Positions 6,981 through 15,604 of a stretch of DNA of 39,016 bases are shown one piece after another. The DNA is from an uncultured Bacteroidales bacterium (GTDB taxonomy: Bacteria; Bacteroidota; Bacteroidia; Bacteroidales; P3). A program made the position numbers and the translations under genes. The stretch spans positions 1 through 39,016 of the forward strand of contig CAJONE010000022.1 in assembly GCA_905235855.1 (NCBI GenBank). The letters are read 5' to 3'. The notes below the pieces were generated by a model. The model was not told the DNA's origin and did not search any database. It saw only the letters and a list, made by a program, of their open reading frames with translations. Numbering within the stretch: position 1 is the stretch's first letter; each line of letters opens with the position of its first letter.

Positions 6981-9230
6981 ATGGCTGAACTGAACCCCCT
7001 CTTTCGCGAACTTGCGCTCATCCTCATAACGGCAGGTGTTATCACAGTGATATTCAAGTGGCTGAAACAGCCGTTGGTTTTAGGGTATATTGTAGCGGGT
7101 TTTTTCATCGGTCCGCATTTCCCGTGGTTTCCAGTGATAAAAGGTGACGAGAACCTGACGCTTTGGAGCGACATAGGTATTGTTTTCCTTATGTTTGCCT
7201 TGGGGTTGGAGTTCAGTATCAAGAAACTGAAAAAAGTCGGCGGCACGGGGGCGATAACGGCTTTTACCGAACTGGCCATGATGTTTCTGATTGGCAATGC
7301 GGTGGGGAGAATGTTGGGCTTTGCCACGATGGAAGGCATATTCCTCGGGTGTATGCTCTCCATTTCGTCGACGACAATCATCATAAAGTCGTTTGACGAC
7401 CTCAAACTGAAACAGCAAAAATTCACCGGAACAGTGACCGGCGTGTTGGTAGTGGAGGATTTGATTGCGGTGCTGTTGTTGGTGGTGTTGGGTACGCTTT
7501 CGGTGAGCAAGACGTTCGACGGGGGCGAACTTGGCATGAAGATGCTTTGGCTTGCATTTTTCCTGATAGTGTGGTTTACCTTTGGCATATTTCTTATACC
7601 CACCTTTTTGAGATGGATGCGGCGTTTCATGACAGAGGAGATACTCTGCATCGTGGCGGTGGGCTTGTGTTTCGGTATGGTGGTGCTGGCCGATGCAGCC
7701 GGTTTTTCGACAGCCCTTGGCGCTTTTGTCATGGGAGCTATTCTTGCCGAGACGATTGAGGCCGACGTGATACACCGGGTCATCACTCCTATAAAAAACC
7801 TTTTCGGCGCGGTCTTTTTTGTAAGCGTCGGTATGCTTGTCGACCCCGCAGTGCTAGCGAAGTATTGGCTGCCGGTGGTAGTTATTGCTCTCACTGTGGT
7901 TCTGTTCAAGTCGTTCTCGGCCACCTTGGGGGTACTGTTGTCAGGGCGGCCGCTCAAGACTGCTATGCAGAGCGGTTTCTGTTTTTGCCAGATTGGTGAA
8001 TTTTCGTTCATCATCGCAGGACTTGGCCTCTCTTATGGGGTGATAAGGGACGAGTTGTACCCGATTATTGTTTCGGTGTCGATTATCACCACTTTTGTGA
8101 CCCCATATATGATAAAGTCGGGTTTGCCGGCTTATGAACGGTTGTGGAAACGCCTGCCCCAGCGGTGGAAAGAGGGGCTGGAACGGTATAGCAGCCAGTC
8201 GAAAAACGCCGATGCAAGCGCGTCGGTCAAGGTGTTCGTTCGCAAACAGTTGACAGCGGTTGTAATATACGGGACTGTGAGTCTCGCGCTGTTGCTCATA
8301 TCGGTTTTTGTTCTGAAGCCGTTGCTCAACAACATATTTGTTACATCCGCTGGCGAACCCTCGTTGTGGGGTAATGTCATAGGCTTGTTGATAACGATAA
8401 TGGCGATGGCTCCCTTTCTGTGGGCATTGGCTCGCAAGAACCTCAGCCGTGCTAATGTCAAATCGTTGCTTGAGGAATATCGCTACAGCCAAGCAGTTGT
8501 TGTTCCGATGATACTATTGCGCTATTTTGCGGCTATCACGCTGCTCGGTTTTGCCATAGGACGTTACATCAGCCTTGCTTTCGGTTTGATACTCATCATT
8601 GCCATATTTGTCTTCATAATGGTCCGTTTTTCGGGCAAAGTGAACGGTTTTTATAAGCAAATAGAGACGCGCTTCATGACCAATTTCAATTCGCGTCAGG
8701 CTCAGACATCATTCAAAATTCCCAGTAGCATGGAACAGCAGTTCTCGATGGAAAGGGTAACGGTTAGCCAGTTTTCGAAATATGTCGGCACGACATTGCT
8801 GAATTCGGGTTTTCGTCAGGACTATGGTGTGAACGTAGTGTCAGTTGAACGCGGCGAGAATGTGTACGATTTGCCGTCGAAAGACACGGTTGTGATGCCC
8901 TGCGACCGTCTGACGGTAATCGGCACAGAAGAGCAGATTGCGCGTTTCCGTGCCGTGATTGAGGTCGAGCCGTCTATGCTCATACGTGACCATTCGGAAA
9001 ACGAGATGCATATCTACCGCTATGTGGTACTTCCGTCAGGTCCGCTAATTGGACAGACACTCTCTCATTCGGACTTCCAAAAACGGCATCACGGAATGAT
9101 AATAGCCATTCAGCGCGATGACGAATATATCGTAAATCCGCCCGCTAACACGGTCTTTGAATGTGACGACACGGTTTGGTTTGTGTCGCCCGACGAGATT
9201 TCGCTCAAAAAATTTGTCGAGAATAAATAA
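6981..9230 (+). CDS. CPA2-family cation/proton antiporter with TrkA-C domains
   Basis: The 749-residue inner-membrane protein starts with the Na+/H+ exchanger domain of the CPA2 (KefB/RosB-like) family. About twelve hydrophobic segments lie between residues 8 and 390, with the early pattern KWLKQPLVLGYIVAGFFIGP and the later motif ADAAGFSTALGAFVMGAILAE. Further membrane segments lie at about 430-550. Two cytoplasmic ligand-binding regions follow, near 590-660 (VNVVSVERGENVYDLPSKDT) and 675-749, each resembling TrkA-C/RCK-C domains that gate transport by nucleotide or ion binding. Family members exchange K+ or Na+ for protons; the ion is not evident here. The ATG at 6981 follows a 155-base gap and is 21 bases upstream of the S41 peptidase gene. 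Confidence 0.88.
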   Translation: MAELNPLFRELALILITAGVITVIFKWLKQPLVLGYIVAGFFIGPHFPWFPVIKGDENLTLWSDIGIVFLMFALGLEFSIKKLKKVGGTGAITAFTELAMMFLIGNAVGRMLGFATMEGIFLGCMLSISSTTIIIKSFDDLKLKQQKFTGTVTGVLVVEDLIAVLLLVVLGTLSVSKTFDGGELGMKMLWLAFFLIVWFTFGIFLIPTFLRWMRRFMTEEILCIVAVGLCFGMVVLADAAGFSTALGAFVMGAILAETIEADVIHRVITPIKNLFGAVFFVSVGMLVDPAVLAKYWLPVVVIALTVVLFKSFSATLGVLLSGRPLKTAMQSGFCFCQIGEFSFIIAGLGLSYGVIRDELYPIIVSVSIITTFVTPYMIKSGLPAYERLWKRLPQRWKEGLERYSSQSKNADASASVKVFVRKQLTAVVIYGTVSLALLLISVFVLKPLLNNIFVTSAGEPSLWGNVIGLLITIMAMAPFLWALARKNLSRANVKSLLEEYRYSQAVVVPMILLRYFAAITLLGFAIGRYISLAFGLILIIAIFVFIMVRFSGKVNGFYKQIETRFMTNFNSRQAQTSFKIPSSMEQQFSMERVTVSQFSKYVGTTLLNSGFRQDYGVNVVSVERGENVYDLPSKDTVVMPCDRLTVIGTEEQIARFRAVIEVEPSMLIRDHSENEMHIYRYVVLPSGPLIGQTLSHSDFQKRHHGMIIAIQRDDEYIVNPPANTVFECDDTVWFVSPDEISLKKFVENK

Positions 9231-9251
9231 ATCAGGTAAAAGTGCAATAAA

Positions 9252-10898
9252 ATGAGGAATTTTTTTCAGTTGTTTATAGCGATATTGCTGTTGACGCGTT
9301 CGCTTGCAAGTGTTGCCTATGCACAGGACAAGGGGTTCGAAATATCGAAAAACCTTGAGATTTTCGCCAATGTATACAAAAATGTGCACAAGAATTACGT
9401 TGACGATGTCGATCCGGGGAAGCTGATGAAGACAGCCATCGATGCAATGCTTGCCTCGCTCGACCCATATACCAACTATTACGCAGAGAGCGATATGGAG
9501 GATGTGAAGCTGCAGTTGCTTGGCGAATATGGTGGCGTGGGGGCCCTCATTCACCAGCAGGGTGGCAAAATTTACGTGGCCGAGCCTTACGAGGCTTTGC
9601 CGGCCGACAAGGCGGGTTTGAAAGCTGGCGACCGTATAGTTGAGGTCAATGGCGTGACGACCGACGGAAAAACAACCTCGGATGTGTCGAGCGCAATGCG
9701 AGGTCAGTCGGGTACGCAGGTGAAACTCAAACTGGAGCGTGACGGCAAACTCTTCGAGCGCACCCTCACAAGACAGGAAATCAAGCTTCCCAATGTCCCA
9801 TATAGCGGCATGGTGGGCGGCGGTGTCGGCTATATCAAACTAACCGAGTTTACGCAGGATGCAAGTAAGAATGTGCGCGACGCTTTTAAGAAACTGAAAA
9901 GCCAAAATCCGCAGATGAACGGCATTATCATCGATTTGCGCGGCAATGGCGGCGGCTTGATGAACGAGGCTGTCGAGATTGTCGGCATGTTTGTGAAGCG
10001 TGGTGAACTGGTTGTGGAAACAAAGGGCAAGATTGTTTCGAAGAACGTGAAAAGCTATACTCGCAATGCGCCCGAGGATACCGAAATACCCATAGCTGTG
10101 CTTATCGACGGCTACAGTGCCTCGGCCTCGGAAATCTTGAGCGGTAGCCTCCAGGATTTCGACAGAGCGGTCGTCATCGGAAGCCGTTCGTATGGCAAAG
10201 GTCTGGTTCAGAATATACTTCCGATGGCCTACAACACGCAAATGAAGGTGACGGTTTCCAAATACTATATCCCGTCGGGGCGGTGTATTCAGGCTGTCGA
10301 CTATTCGCACCGTGACGAGAACGGGCGCGCTGTGCGTGTGCCCGACTCGCTCAAAACCGCTTTCAAGACCCGTAACGGGCGCACAGTATATGACGGGTTC
10401 GGCATAGAACCCGACATCGAGGTGGAGAAGGACTATATGTCGGCCCTCTCGGTGGCACTGATTCAGAAGTTTCTGATATTCGACTATGCAACTCTTTTTG
10501 CGAAGACCCATGCGTCTATACCCGATGCATCGCAATTTGAAATTACTGACCAGATATATAACGATTTCAGACAATTTCTTTCGGACAAGGACTATGAATA
10601 CTCAACAACTACGGAGAAATACCTCGACGAGTTGAAGGACATTGCCAAAGAAGAGAAATATTATGATGCCGTAGCGGATGACATTGCCTCGCTCGAAGCT
10701 AAAATCAAGAGCGACAAAGCCGGCGATTTGACCAAGTACCGTCAGGAAGTCAGCGAGATGCTTAAAAATGAAATTCTTTCGCGCTATTATTACCAAAAGG
10801 GTAGGGTAGAGGGTTCGCTCAAAGAGGACAAAGATGTGCTAAAGGCTGTTGAAATACTTACCGACAAGGCTCGATACAACAAAATACTCGGACGTTGA
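9252..10898 (+). CDS. S41 C-terminal processing peptidase
   Basis: This 548-residue protease has a signal peptide (residues 1-24, cut near AYAQ). It then has an N-terminal helical region, a PDZ domain at about 92-172 (YGGVGALIHQQ, ADKAGLKAGDRIVEVNGV), and the S41 catalytic core with a Ser-Lys dyad. S291 lies in GYSASASEIL and K316 in SYGKGLVQNI, 25 residues apart as in other family members such as Prc and CtpA. The last 130 residues are helical and charged. These periplasmic enzymes trim the C-termini of envelope proteins or regulate peptidoglycan hydrolases. It follows the antiporter by 21 bases and precedes a polysaccharide-type membrane protein, so a shared transcript is likely. Confidence 0.93.
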   Translation: MRNFFQLFIAILLLTRSLASVAYAQDKGFEISKNLEIFANVYKNVHKNYVDDVDPGKLMKTAIDAMLASLDPYTNYYAESDMEDVKLQLLGEYGGVGALIHQQGGKIYVAEPYEALPADKAGLKAGDRIVEVNGVTTDGKTTSDVSSAMRGQSGTQVKLKLERDGKLFERTLTRQEIKLPNVPYSGMVGGGVGYIKLTEFTQDASKNVRDAFKKLKSQNPQMNGIIIDLRGNGGGLMNEAVEIVGMFVKRGELVVETKGKIVSKNVKSYTRNAPEDTEIPIAVLIDGYSASASEILSGSLQDFDRAVVIGSRSYGKGLVQNILPMAYNTQMKVTVSKYYIPSGRCIQAVDYSHRDENGRAVRVPDSLKTAFKTRNGRTVYDGFGIEPDIEVEKDYMSALSVALIQKFLIFDYATLFAKTHASIPDASQFEITDQIYNDFRQFLSDKDYEYSTTTEKYLDELKDIAKEEKYYDAVADDIASLEAKIKSDKAGDLTKYRQEVSEMLKNEILSRYYYQKGRVEGSLKEDKDVLKAVEILTDKARYNKILGR

Positions 10899-10917
10899 CA
10901 CAACGGGTTGCGTCAAC

Positions 10918-12567
10918 GTGTTGTCAGGCTGTTTTGACTCTTCAAACGACACTCGCGCTATCAAACGCTTAAGGGTACATAGAATTATATACATTCTGCT
11001 TCTGACACTTCTCGCCGGCAGTGCCGTCACATCCAATTTTATGATGAATCTGGCATGGACGTTGCTGTTTGCCAACTGGCTTCTGGAGTGGGATATGAAA
11101 CGCAAGTTTGCACAATTTGCGCAGCTTGGTTTGCTGCATTTTTCGATGGCTATATTCCTGGTTTCTGTCGTTGGTCTTGTGTGGAGCGACGACATTATAG
11201 TCGGTCTCGACAGTTTGCGGCAGACTCTGCCTCTTCTGGCAATTCCGCTGGTGGTGCTTACATCTCGCCCGCTGGCAAGCCGACAGCTACGGATTGTTGC
11301 AACGGGATATGTCGGCACTGTGCTTGTGGTTTCGGTCATAGGCTTTGTGCGGTGGCTGACAATCCCCGATTTGCCCTATCGCGCGATTGTACCCTATATT
11401 TCGCATATTCGATTTAGTCTGAACACATGTCTCGCAGTATGCATTCTCGTCGCTTCGATGGCCAAGTGCTTCGCGACCGGACGCAAGCCTGCGAAGCAGA
11501 TGTGGTTTGCGGTTGTGAGGCCTGTTCTTGCTGTGGTTCTTGTTATTTGGTTTTTGTTCTTTCTGCTTTTGTTGCAGTCTTATACCGGTTTGATAATACT
11601 ACTTGTGACTGCATTGGTTGTCTTGTTGTTCAGTTTCGGCAGGTCGTTTTTCTCCAAAACCAGTGGCAAACAATGTGGCAATGGGTTGAAAGTACGCTTG
11701 ATGCTTTTGTGTGTTGTCCTACTGTCGGTTGGCTCTGTGGCCGGACTTTGCTGCCATTATGTAAACGAATACTACACGCCGAGGCTCGAACATGCCGACC
11801 AGTCGCGCTATACGGTAGCTGGCAACCCGTATACCTTTGCCCGCGACGGTTTGATTGAATGTGGGCGCAAAGTAAACGATTTTGTTTGCGAACCTGAACT
11901 GCGCAGGCAGTGGGGGCGCGTAAGCGGGATGTCATACGATTCGCTAACACCCGTTGGATACCCGGTCGGTTCCGCGCTTGTGCGCTATCTCAACGCTATG
12001 GGAGTAAGCAAGGACAGTGCAGGTGTAATGACTCTCAGTCGGGGCGATATCAAGGCTATCGAGCAGGGAATTGCTAATCCGGTTTACAACCAGAAGGCAA
12101 GCATTCGCCGAATGGTCTACGTTATGCTTTTCGAGTACGAAAACTACCGCTGTTTCCATTCCGTGCGAGGGTTCACCATGCTTCAGAGAATAGAGCTTTG
12201 GTCGGCTGCATGGGGTGTGGTTGCTGACAACTGGCTTCACGGGGTTGGCACAGGCGATGTCAGGAGCGAACTCCACCGTCAGCTCACTCTTTCCCGTTCG
12301 CCGCTTGCCGAGACCGATATGCTTCCACACAACCAGTATCTTTTCACTATGATGTCATTCGGACTGATTGCTTTTGCTGCATTGTGTGCCGTTGCCGTAT
12401 GGGCCTTTGTGCGGCAGCGCCTATGGCGAAACACCCTGTGGATTGCCTGTGCAACCATTGTCATAGTCTCTTGTTTGACCGAGGACACACTGCTAACCTG
12501 TGCCGGTGCCATATTCTCGGCGCTTTCTCTGTCATTGATTTCCACAGTAAAACGTTATTCTAAATAA
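10918..12567 (+). CDS. O-antigen ligase/Wzy-type polytopic membrane protein
   Basis: About 549 residues with roughly ten transmembrane helices. It begins IIYILLLTLLAGSAVTSNF and is interrupted by a large periplasmic region between about residues 285 and 465. That region ends in WLHGVGTGDVRSEL and LPHNQYLFTMMSFGLIAFA, the motif seen in the Wzy_C family, where periplasmic arginine and histidine residues join undecaprenyl-linked glycans to lipid A-core or polymerise them. No ATG precedes the first helix. The frame opens at TTG 10849 inside the peptidase gene, and GTG 10918 (or TTG 10921) just after that gene's stop is the more likely start. It could act as ligase or polymerase; the sequence cannot decide. 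Confidence 0.78.
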   Translation: MLSGCFDSSNDTRAIKRLRVHRIIYILLLTLLAGSAVTSNFMMNLAWTLLFANWLLEWDMKRKFAQFAQLGLLHFSMAIFLVSVVGLVWSDDIIVGLDSLRQTLPLLAIPLVVLTSRPLASRQLRIVATGYVGTVLVVSVIGFVRWLTIPDLPYRAIVPYISHIRFSLNTCLAVCILVASMAKCFATGRKPAKQMWFAVVRPVLAVVLVIWFLFFLLLLQSYTGLIILLVTALVVLLFSFGRSFFSKTSGKQCGNGLKVRLMLLCVVLLSVGSVAGLCCHYVNEYYTPRLEHADQSRYTVAGNPYTFARDGLIECGRKVNDFVCEPELRRQWGRVSGMSYDSLTPVGYPVGSALVRYLNAMGVSKDSAGVMTLSRGDIKAIEQGIANPVYNQKASIRRMVYVMLFEYENYRCFHSVRGFTMLQRIELWSAAWGVVADNWLHGVGTGDVRSELHRQLTLSRSPLAETDMLPHNQYLFTMMSFGLIAFAALCAVAVWAFVRQRLWRNTLWIACATIVIVSCLTEDTLLTCAGAIFSALSLSLISTVKRYSK

Positions 12568-12578
12568 AAAGTCACAAG

Positions 12579-13814
12579 TTGTACCAATACCATATATTGC
12601 CAAACGGACTGAAAATTGTCTTTCGTCGCACAGCCTCGCAGGTGGCCTATTCGGGGGTTTATATCAATGTCGGCTCGCGTGATGAGAGTCCCGCCGAGGA
12701 GGGTGCGGCCCACTTTATCGAACACTCCATTTTCAAAGGCACCGAGCACCGCCGTGCCTACCATATCCAGAACCGCATCGACGGAGTGGGCGGCGAGCTC
12801 AATGCGTTTACAACTAAGGAGGAAACCTGTATCTACGCCTCTTCGCTGGCCGAACATATCGAACGTTGTATCGAACTGTTCAGCGATGTTCTCTTTCACT
12901 CGGTTTTCCCGTCCCACGAAATTGAAAACGAGAAGGATGTTGTAATAGAGGAGATAAACAGCTATCGCGACCAGCCTGCCGACCTGATATACGACGAGTT
13001 TGAAGAATTAGTTTTCAAGGGTCACCCTTTGGCCCATAACATATTGGGTAGCAAGCGAAACGTCAAGTCGTTTACTCCTGATTTCCTACGTTCGTTTCTG
13101 AAGACAAACTACACACCCGATCGCATGGTGTTGGCCGTTGTGGGCAACATTGCCTTTGCAAGACTTGTGCGCATTGCCGAGAAACATTTTGGAGACTTGG
13201 GTCCGACGAGTACTAAGTCTGTCGGGCAATTGTGCAGGCAATCTGACGGAAAAGTGCCATTCAGTTTTTTCTCAAAAACTGTTGCACGCCACACTCATCA
13301 GGTTCACCTGCTTTTGGGATGTCAGGCACCACACCTGTTTGATGAGCGTAAGGTCGCCTTCTCTTTGCTGAACAACATTATTGGCGGCCCGGCCATGAAC
13401 TCGCGACTCAATGTGGCGGTACGTGAAAAATACGGTTTTTGCTACACCATAGAATCCCAGTTTGTGCCGTTTACCGACACGGGTCTGTTTTATATTTACG
13501 CTGGTGTCGATACGGATGCTGCCGAGCATGCGCGCGACGTGATAATGCGCGAGATTGCCAGACTTTCGTCCGAGCCTCTCACCGCCATGCAACTCAATGC
13601 TGCCCAGCGGCAGTATATCGGTCAGATGGCGATAACCAACGATTCCGCCATCAACGAGATGCAGTCAATTGGCAAGGCTTACCTCAACTATGACCGTGTG
13701 GATACTATCGATGAAATGGCTGCCGACATACGCTCTCTTACCGCTGCCGACATTCAATCGGTTGCCGACGAGTTGCTTCGCCCCGACAGTTTCAGTATGC
13801 TCTGCTACAAGTGA
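12579..13814 (+). CDS. M16-family zinc peptidase
   Basis: This 411-residue protein is a single-unit pitrilysin-family (M16B) peptidase. The inverted zinc motif HFIEH is at residues 45-49 (H45, H49 metal ligands, E48 base). The third ligand E125 lies 76 residues later in VVIEEINSYRDQP. The C-terminal half holds the conserved LLNNIIGGPAMNSRLNVAVRE stretch and the Arg/Tyr region YGFCYTIES. The frame opens with TTG at 12579 and matches the family from LPNGLKIVFRR on, so no later start is acceptable. No signal peptide is visible. It starts 11 bases after the ligase stop, so they share a transcript. Members degrade peptides of about 20-60 residues. Confidence 0.92.
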   Translation: MYQYHILPNGLKIVFRRTASQVAYSGVYINVGSRDESPAEEGAAHFIEHSIFKGTEHRRAYHIQNRIDGVGGELNAFTTKEETCIYASSLAEHIERCIELFSDVLFHSVFPSHEIENEKDVVIEEINSYRDQPADLIYDEFEELVFKGHPLAHNILGSKRNVKSFTPDFLRSFLKTNYTPDRMVLAVVGNIAFARLVRIAEKHFGDLGPTSTKSVGQLCRQSDGKVPFSFFSKTVARHTHQVHLLLGCQAPHLFDERKVAFSLLNNIIGGPAMNSRLNVAVREKYGFCYTIESQFVPFTDTGLFYIYAGVDTDAAEHARDVIMREIARLSSEPLTAMQLNAAQRQYIGQMAITNDSAINEMQSIGKAYLNYDRVDTIDEMAADIRSLTAADIQSVADELLRPDSFSMLCYK

Positions 13815-13908
13815 GCCGCTGATACGCGTATATTTGTGCCACAACAAAAAAGAACGGATGTTTATTGTGAGGATAGATTCCAGAATACCGGCTTGTCGCA
13901 GATGACCG

Positions 13909-15073
13909 CTATTTCACGACAAGTTTCCTGTTTTGGTACCGACAGCCGTAGTAACCTTTACCAGATATATATACCCTTCCGCAGAGGTGACGTGTCGATA
14001 CTGGCGTTTGCACTGTACGGAGTTTTGTGCAGTATTCTGCGGCCAGACATGTCGAAGACAGACAGTTCAGCGATTGGCATAGGGCATGAAACAGTGGTTA
14101 GCCCGTCGGAAGGGTTCGGGGAAATCGTGACACCAGACATGGCGTCGGCTATGCCGATTCCTTCGTTGCCAGATGGGTTGTCAGGGTTGTTCGGATTATC
14201 AGGATTATCAGGGTTGTCCGGGTTATGTGGATTGTCGGGTGGTGGTGTAACTCCTGCCGGCCATGGAATCACCTGTTCCATACTTGCCTCCTCCCATTCG
14301 GGCAACGGAGTCAATATTGGGAAAAAGAATGTAGATCTGGCCAGCCCGGTCACATTGGTGAATTCATTGGTTGAGTAACATAGCGCGCCGAGCTGATACG
14401 TACTGCAAAACGAAAAAAGAAACCTGCTGCCATGTCGGTTCGACTGCCGTGCCCGAAAGAATATATACGGCACCTCCCCCGCTTCGACGGGTGTATCAAA
14501 ATAAATCTCTAATACTTGGCGGTATAGCGTTTCGCCTATGCAGTTGTCGAATATGGTACCGTAATTTAAATAATCCTCTTGATACTCTTCGCCAGCCAAC
14601 TCCATTAATGGTATTTCCATCCATCGCCGCTTCCCCCATTCGCCACCTTTTATGGAAATGGAATCCATGACAACCATGTGAGACCGGTCGCCCGACAATC
14701 TGCAAACGGCAACGGTAAGAGTGTCGCCTTTGGTGAAATCGGCTATGCTGTCGAGACAGATGCCAATTCCATAGATGGTTCTTTCAACCGATTCTTTTCC
14801 GAACATGTACATCATGTAGAACCTATTAAGATGAGCTGAAGGGAAAATGGTGTGGTAGTTGTTGTCTGACTCAAAGGTGAAAAGGTCATAATTGTTAGTC
14901 ATCTCGTTGAATCCCTGTCCATTGGGGTACACTTCGGAACAGTTGGAAAAGCCATAAGGGTGGAAAAAATGATGGTCGTATCTGTAATAATTTGTGTCAA
15001 TTGTGTCCTGAGCACAGAGATACCCCATTGTGCCAAGAAGCAAAGTCATGGCGATAATAACTGATTTTTTCAT
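13909..15073 (-). pseudogene. Secreted protein with frameshifted T9SS sorting domain
   Basis: The intact frame (15073 to 13958, 371 residues) begins with a signal peptide (MKKSVIIAMTLLLGTMGYL, cut after CAQ) and has no family I recognise in its Cys-containing central domain. A linker of Pro-Asp/Asn-Asn triplets follows, then a type-A T9SS C-terminal domain (GVTISPNPSDGLTTVS, ELSVFDMSGRR, KGIYIW), where it stops at 13958. Past the stop, one shifted frame reads VKVTTAVGTKTG and the third reads KLVVK-stop (13909). Together they are the expected last strands. A 2-base gain in the run GG(TA)4TC and loss of one A would explain both shifts. Without this tail, surface anchoring by T9SS should fail. 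The start at 15073 is chosen because the signal peptide begins there. Confidence 0.75.
14175..14237 (-). repeat. Seven 9-bp repeats encoding a PDN linker
   Basis: Seven imperfect 9-base units in a row, of the type gggttgtca/ggattatca on the + strand, encode Pro-(Asp/Asn/His)-Asn triplets. They form a flexible linker between the main domain and the T9SS sorting domain. Unit number may vary between strains. Confidence 0.85.
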
Positions 15074-15285
15074 GGCTGGTTTTGTTTTGGTTTGTTTTTG
15101 GCGTTTTGCTGATGTTGCGGACACTAATACACATAGTGGATGCATTAGCGTGTATCACATCCGCAAAAATAGGTTTTTTTATTTGAAATTCATGCTGTTT
15201 CAATAAAAAAATATTTTGTCGCTTCTTCACACAGCCTTTTGCAGGTGAACCGGAACTGGATTTGAGTAATTCTACGTTATGTGCA

Positions 15286-15334
15286 AAAAAAAACACTCGC
15301 GGTCTTTCATACCGACCATTGCGAGTGTCTTTTT
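15286..15334 (-). terminator. Terminator downstream of tRNA-Pro
   Basis: ACACTCGC (15293-15300) pairs with GCGAGTGT (15321-15328), with an inner GGTC/GACC stem. On the - strand the hairpin is followed by nine T. The + strand side also has a T run (15330-15335), so it may work in both directions. Confidence 0.85.
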
Positions 15335-15399
15335 TCAAATCTCAAAAGTTGCGTTTCTTATTGTAACTTATCAAGACATTTGTTCTGCATTTGTCGTTG

Positions 15400-15473
15400 T
15401 CGGGGCGAGAAGACTCGAACTTCCGACCCCTTGCACCCCATGCAAGTGCGCTAGCCAACTGCGCCACGCCCCG
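15400..15473 (-). tRNA. tRNA-Pro (anticodon GGG)
   Basis: On the - strand a full cloverleaf forms. The acceptor CGGGGCG pairs with CGCCCCG, with C1-G72 and discriminator A, which are proline identity features. The D stem is GCGC/GCGC, the anticodon stem is CTTGC/GCAAG with loop ATGGGGT, and the T loop is TTCGAGT. The anticodon GGG reads CCC/CCU. CCA is not encoded. Confidence 0.93.
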
Positions 15474-15496
15474 TGTTCTTTTCTCAAATGCGAGTG

Positions 15497-15504
15497 CAAA
15501 AGTA
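15497..15504 (-). promoter_or_regulatory. -7 promoter element of tRNA-Pro
   Basis: On the - strand TACTTTTG followed by CA fits TAnnTTTG and ends 23 bases before the tRNA 5' end. Confidence 0.65.
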
Positions 15505-15604
15505 CTAAAAAAGTATCAATTTGAGGTTTTTTGATAAAAAAAGTTTTCAGTGTGCTTTTTGCTCCATGGTTTGCGTTGTTTTACAGCAAATTGTGAGTTG
15601 TTCG

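Noticed and set aside
6932-8014. A 360-codon - strand frame opposite the antiporter
   Set aside because: Its composition (Ser/Thr/Ile/Met-rich) is what antisense of a membrane protein gives; no motif is seen.
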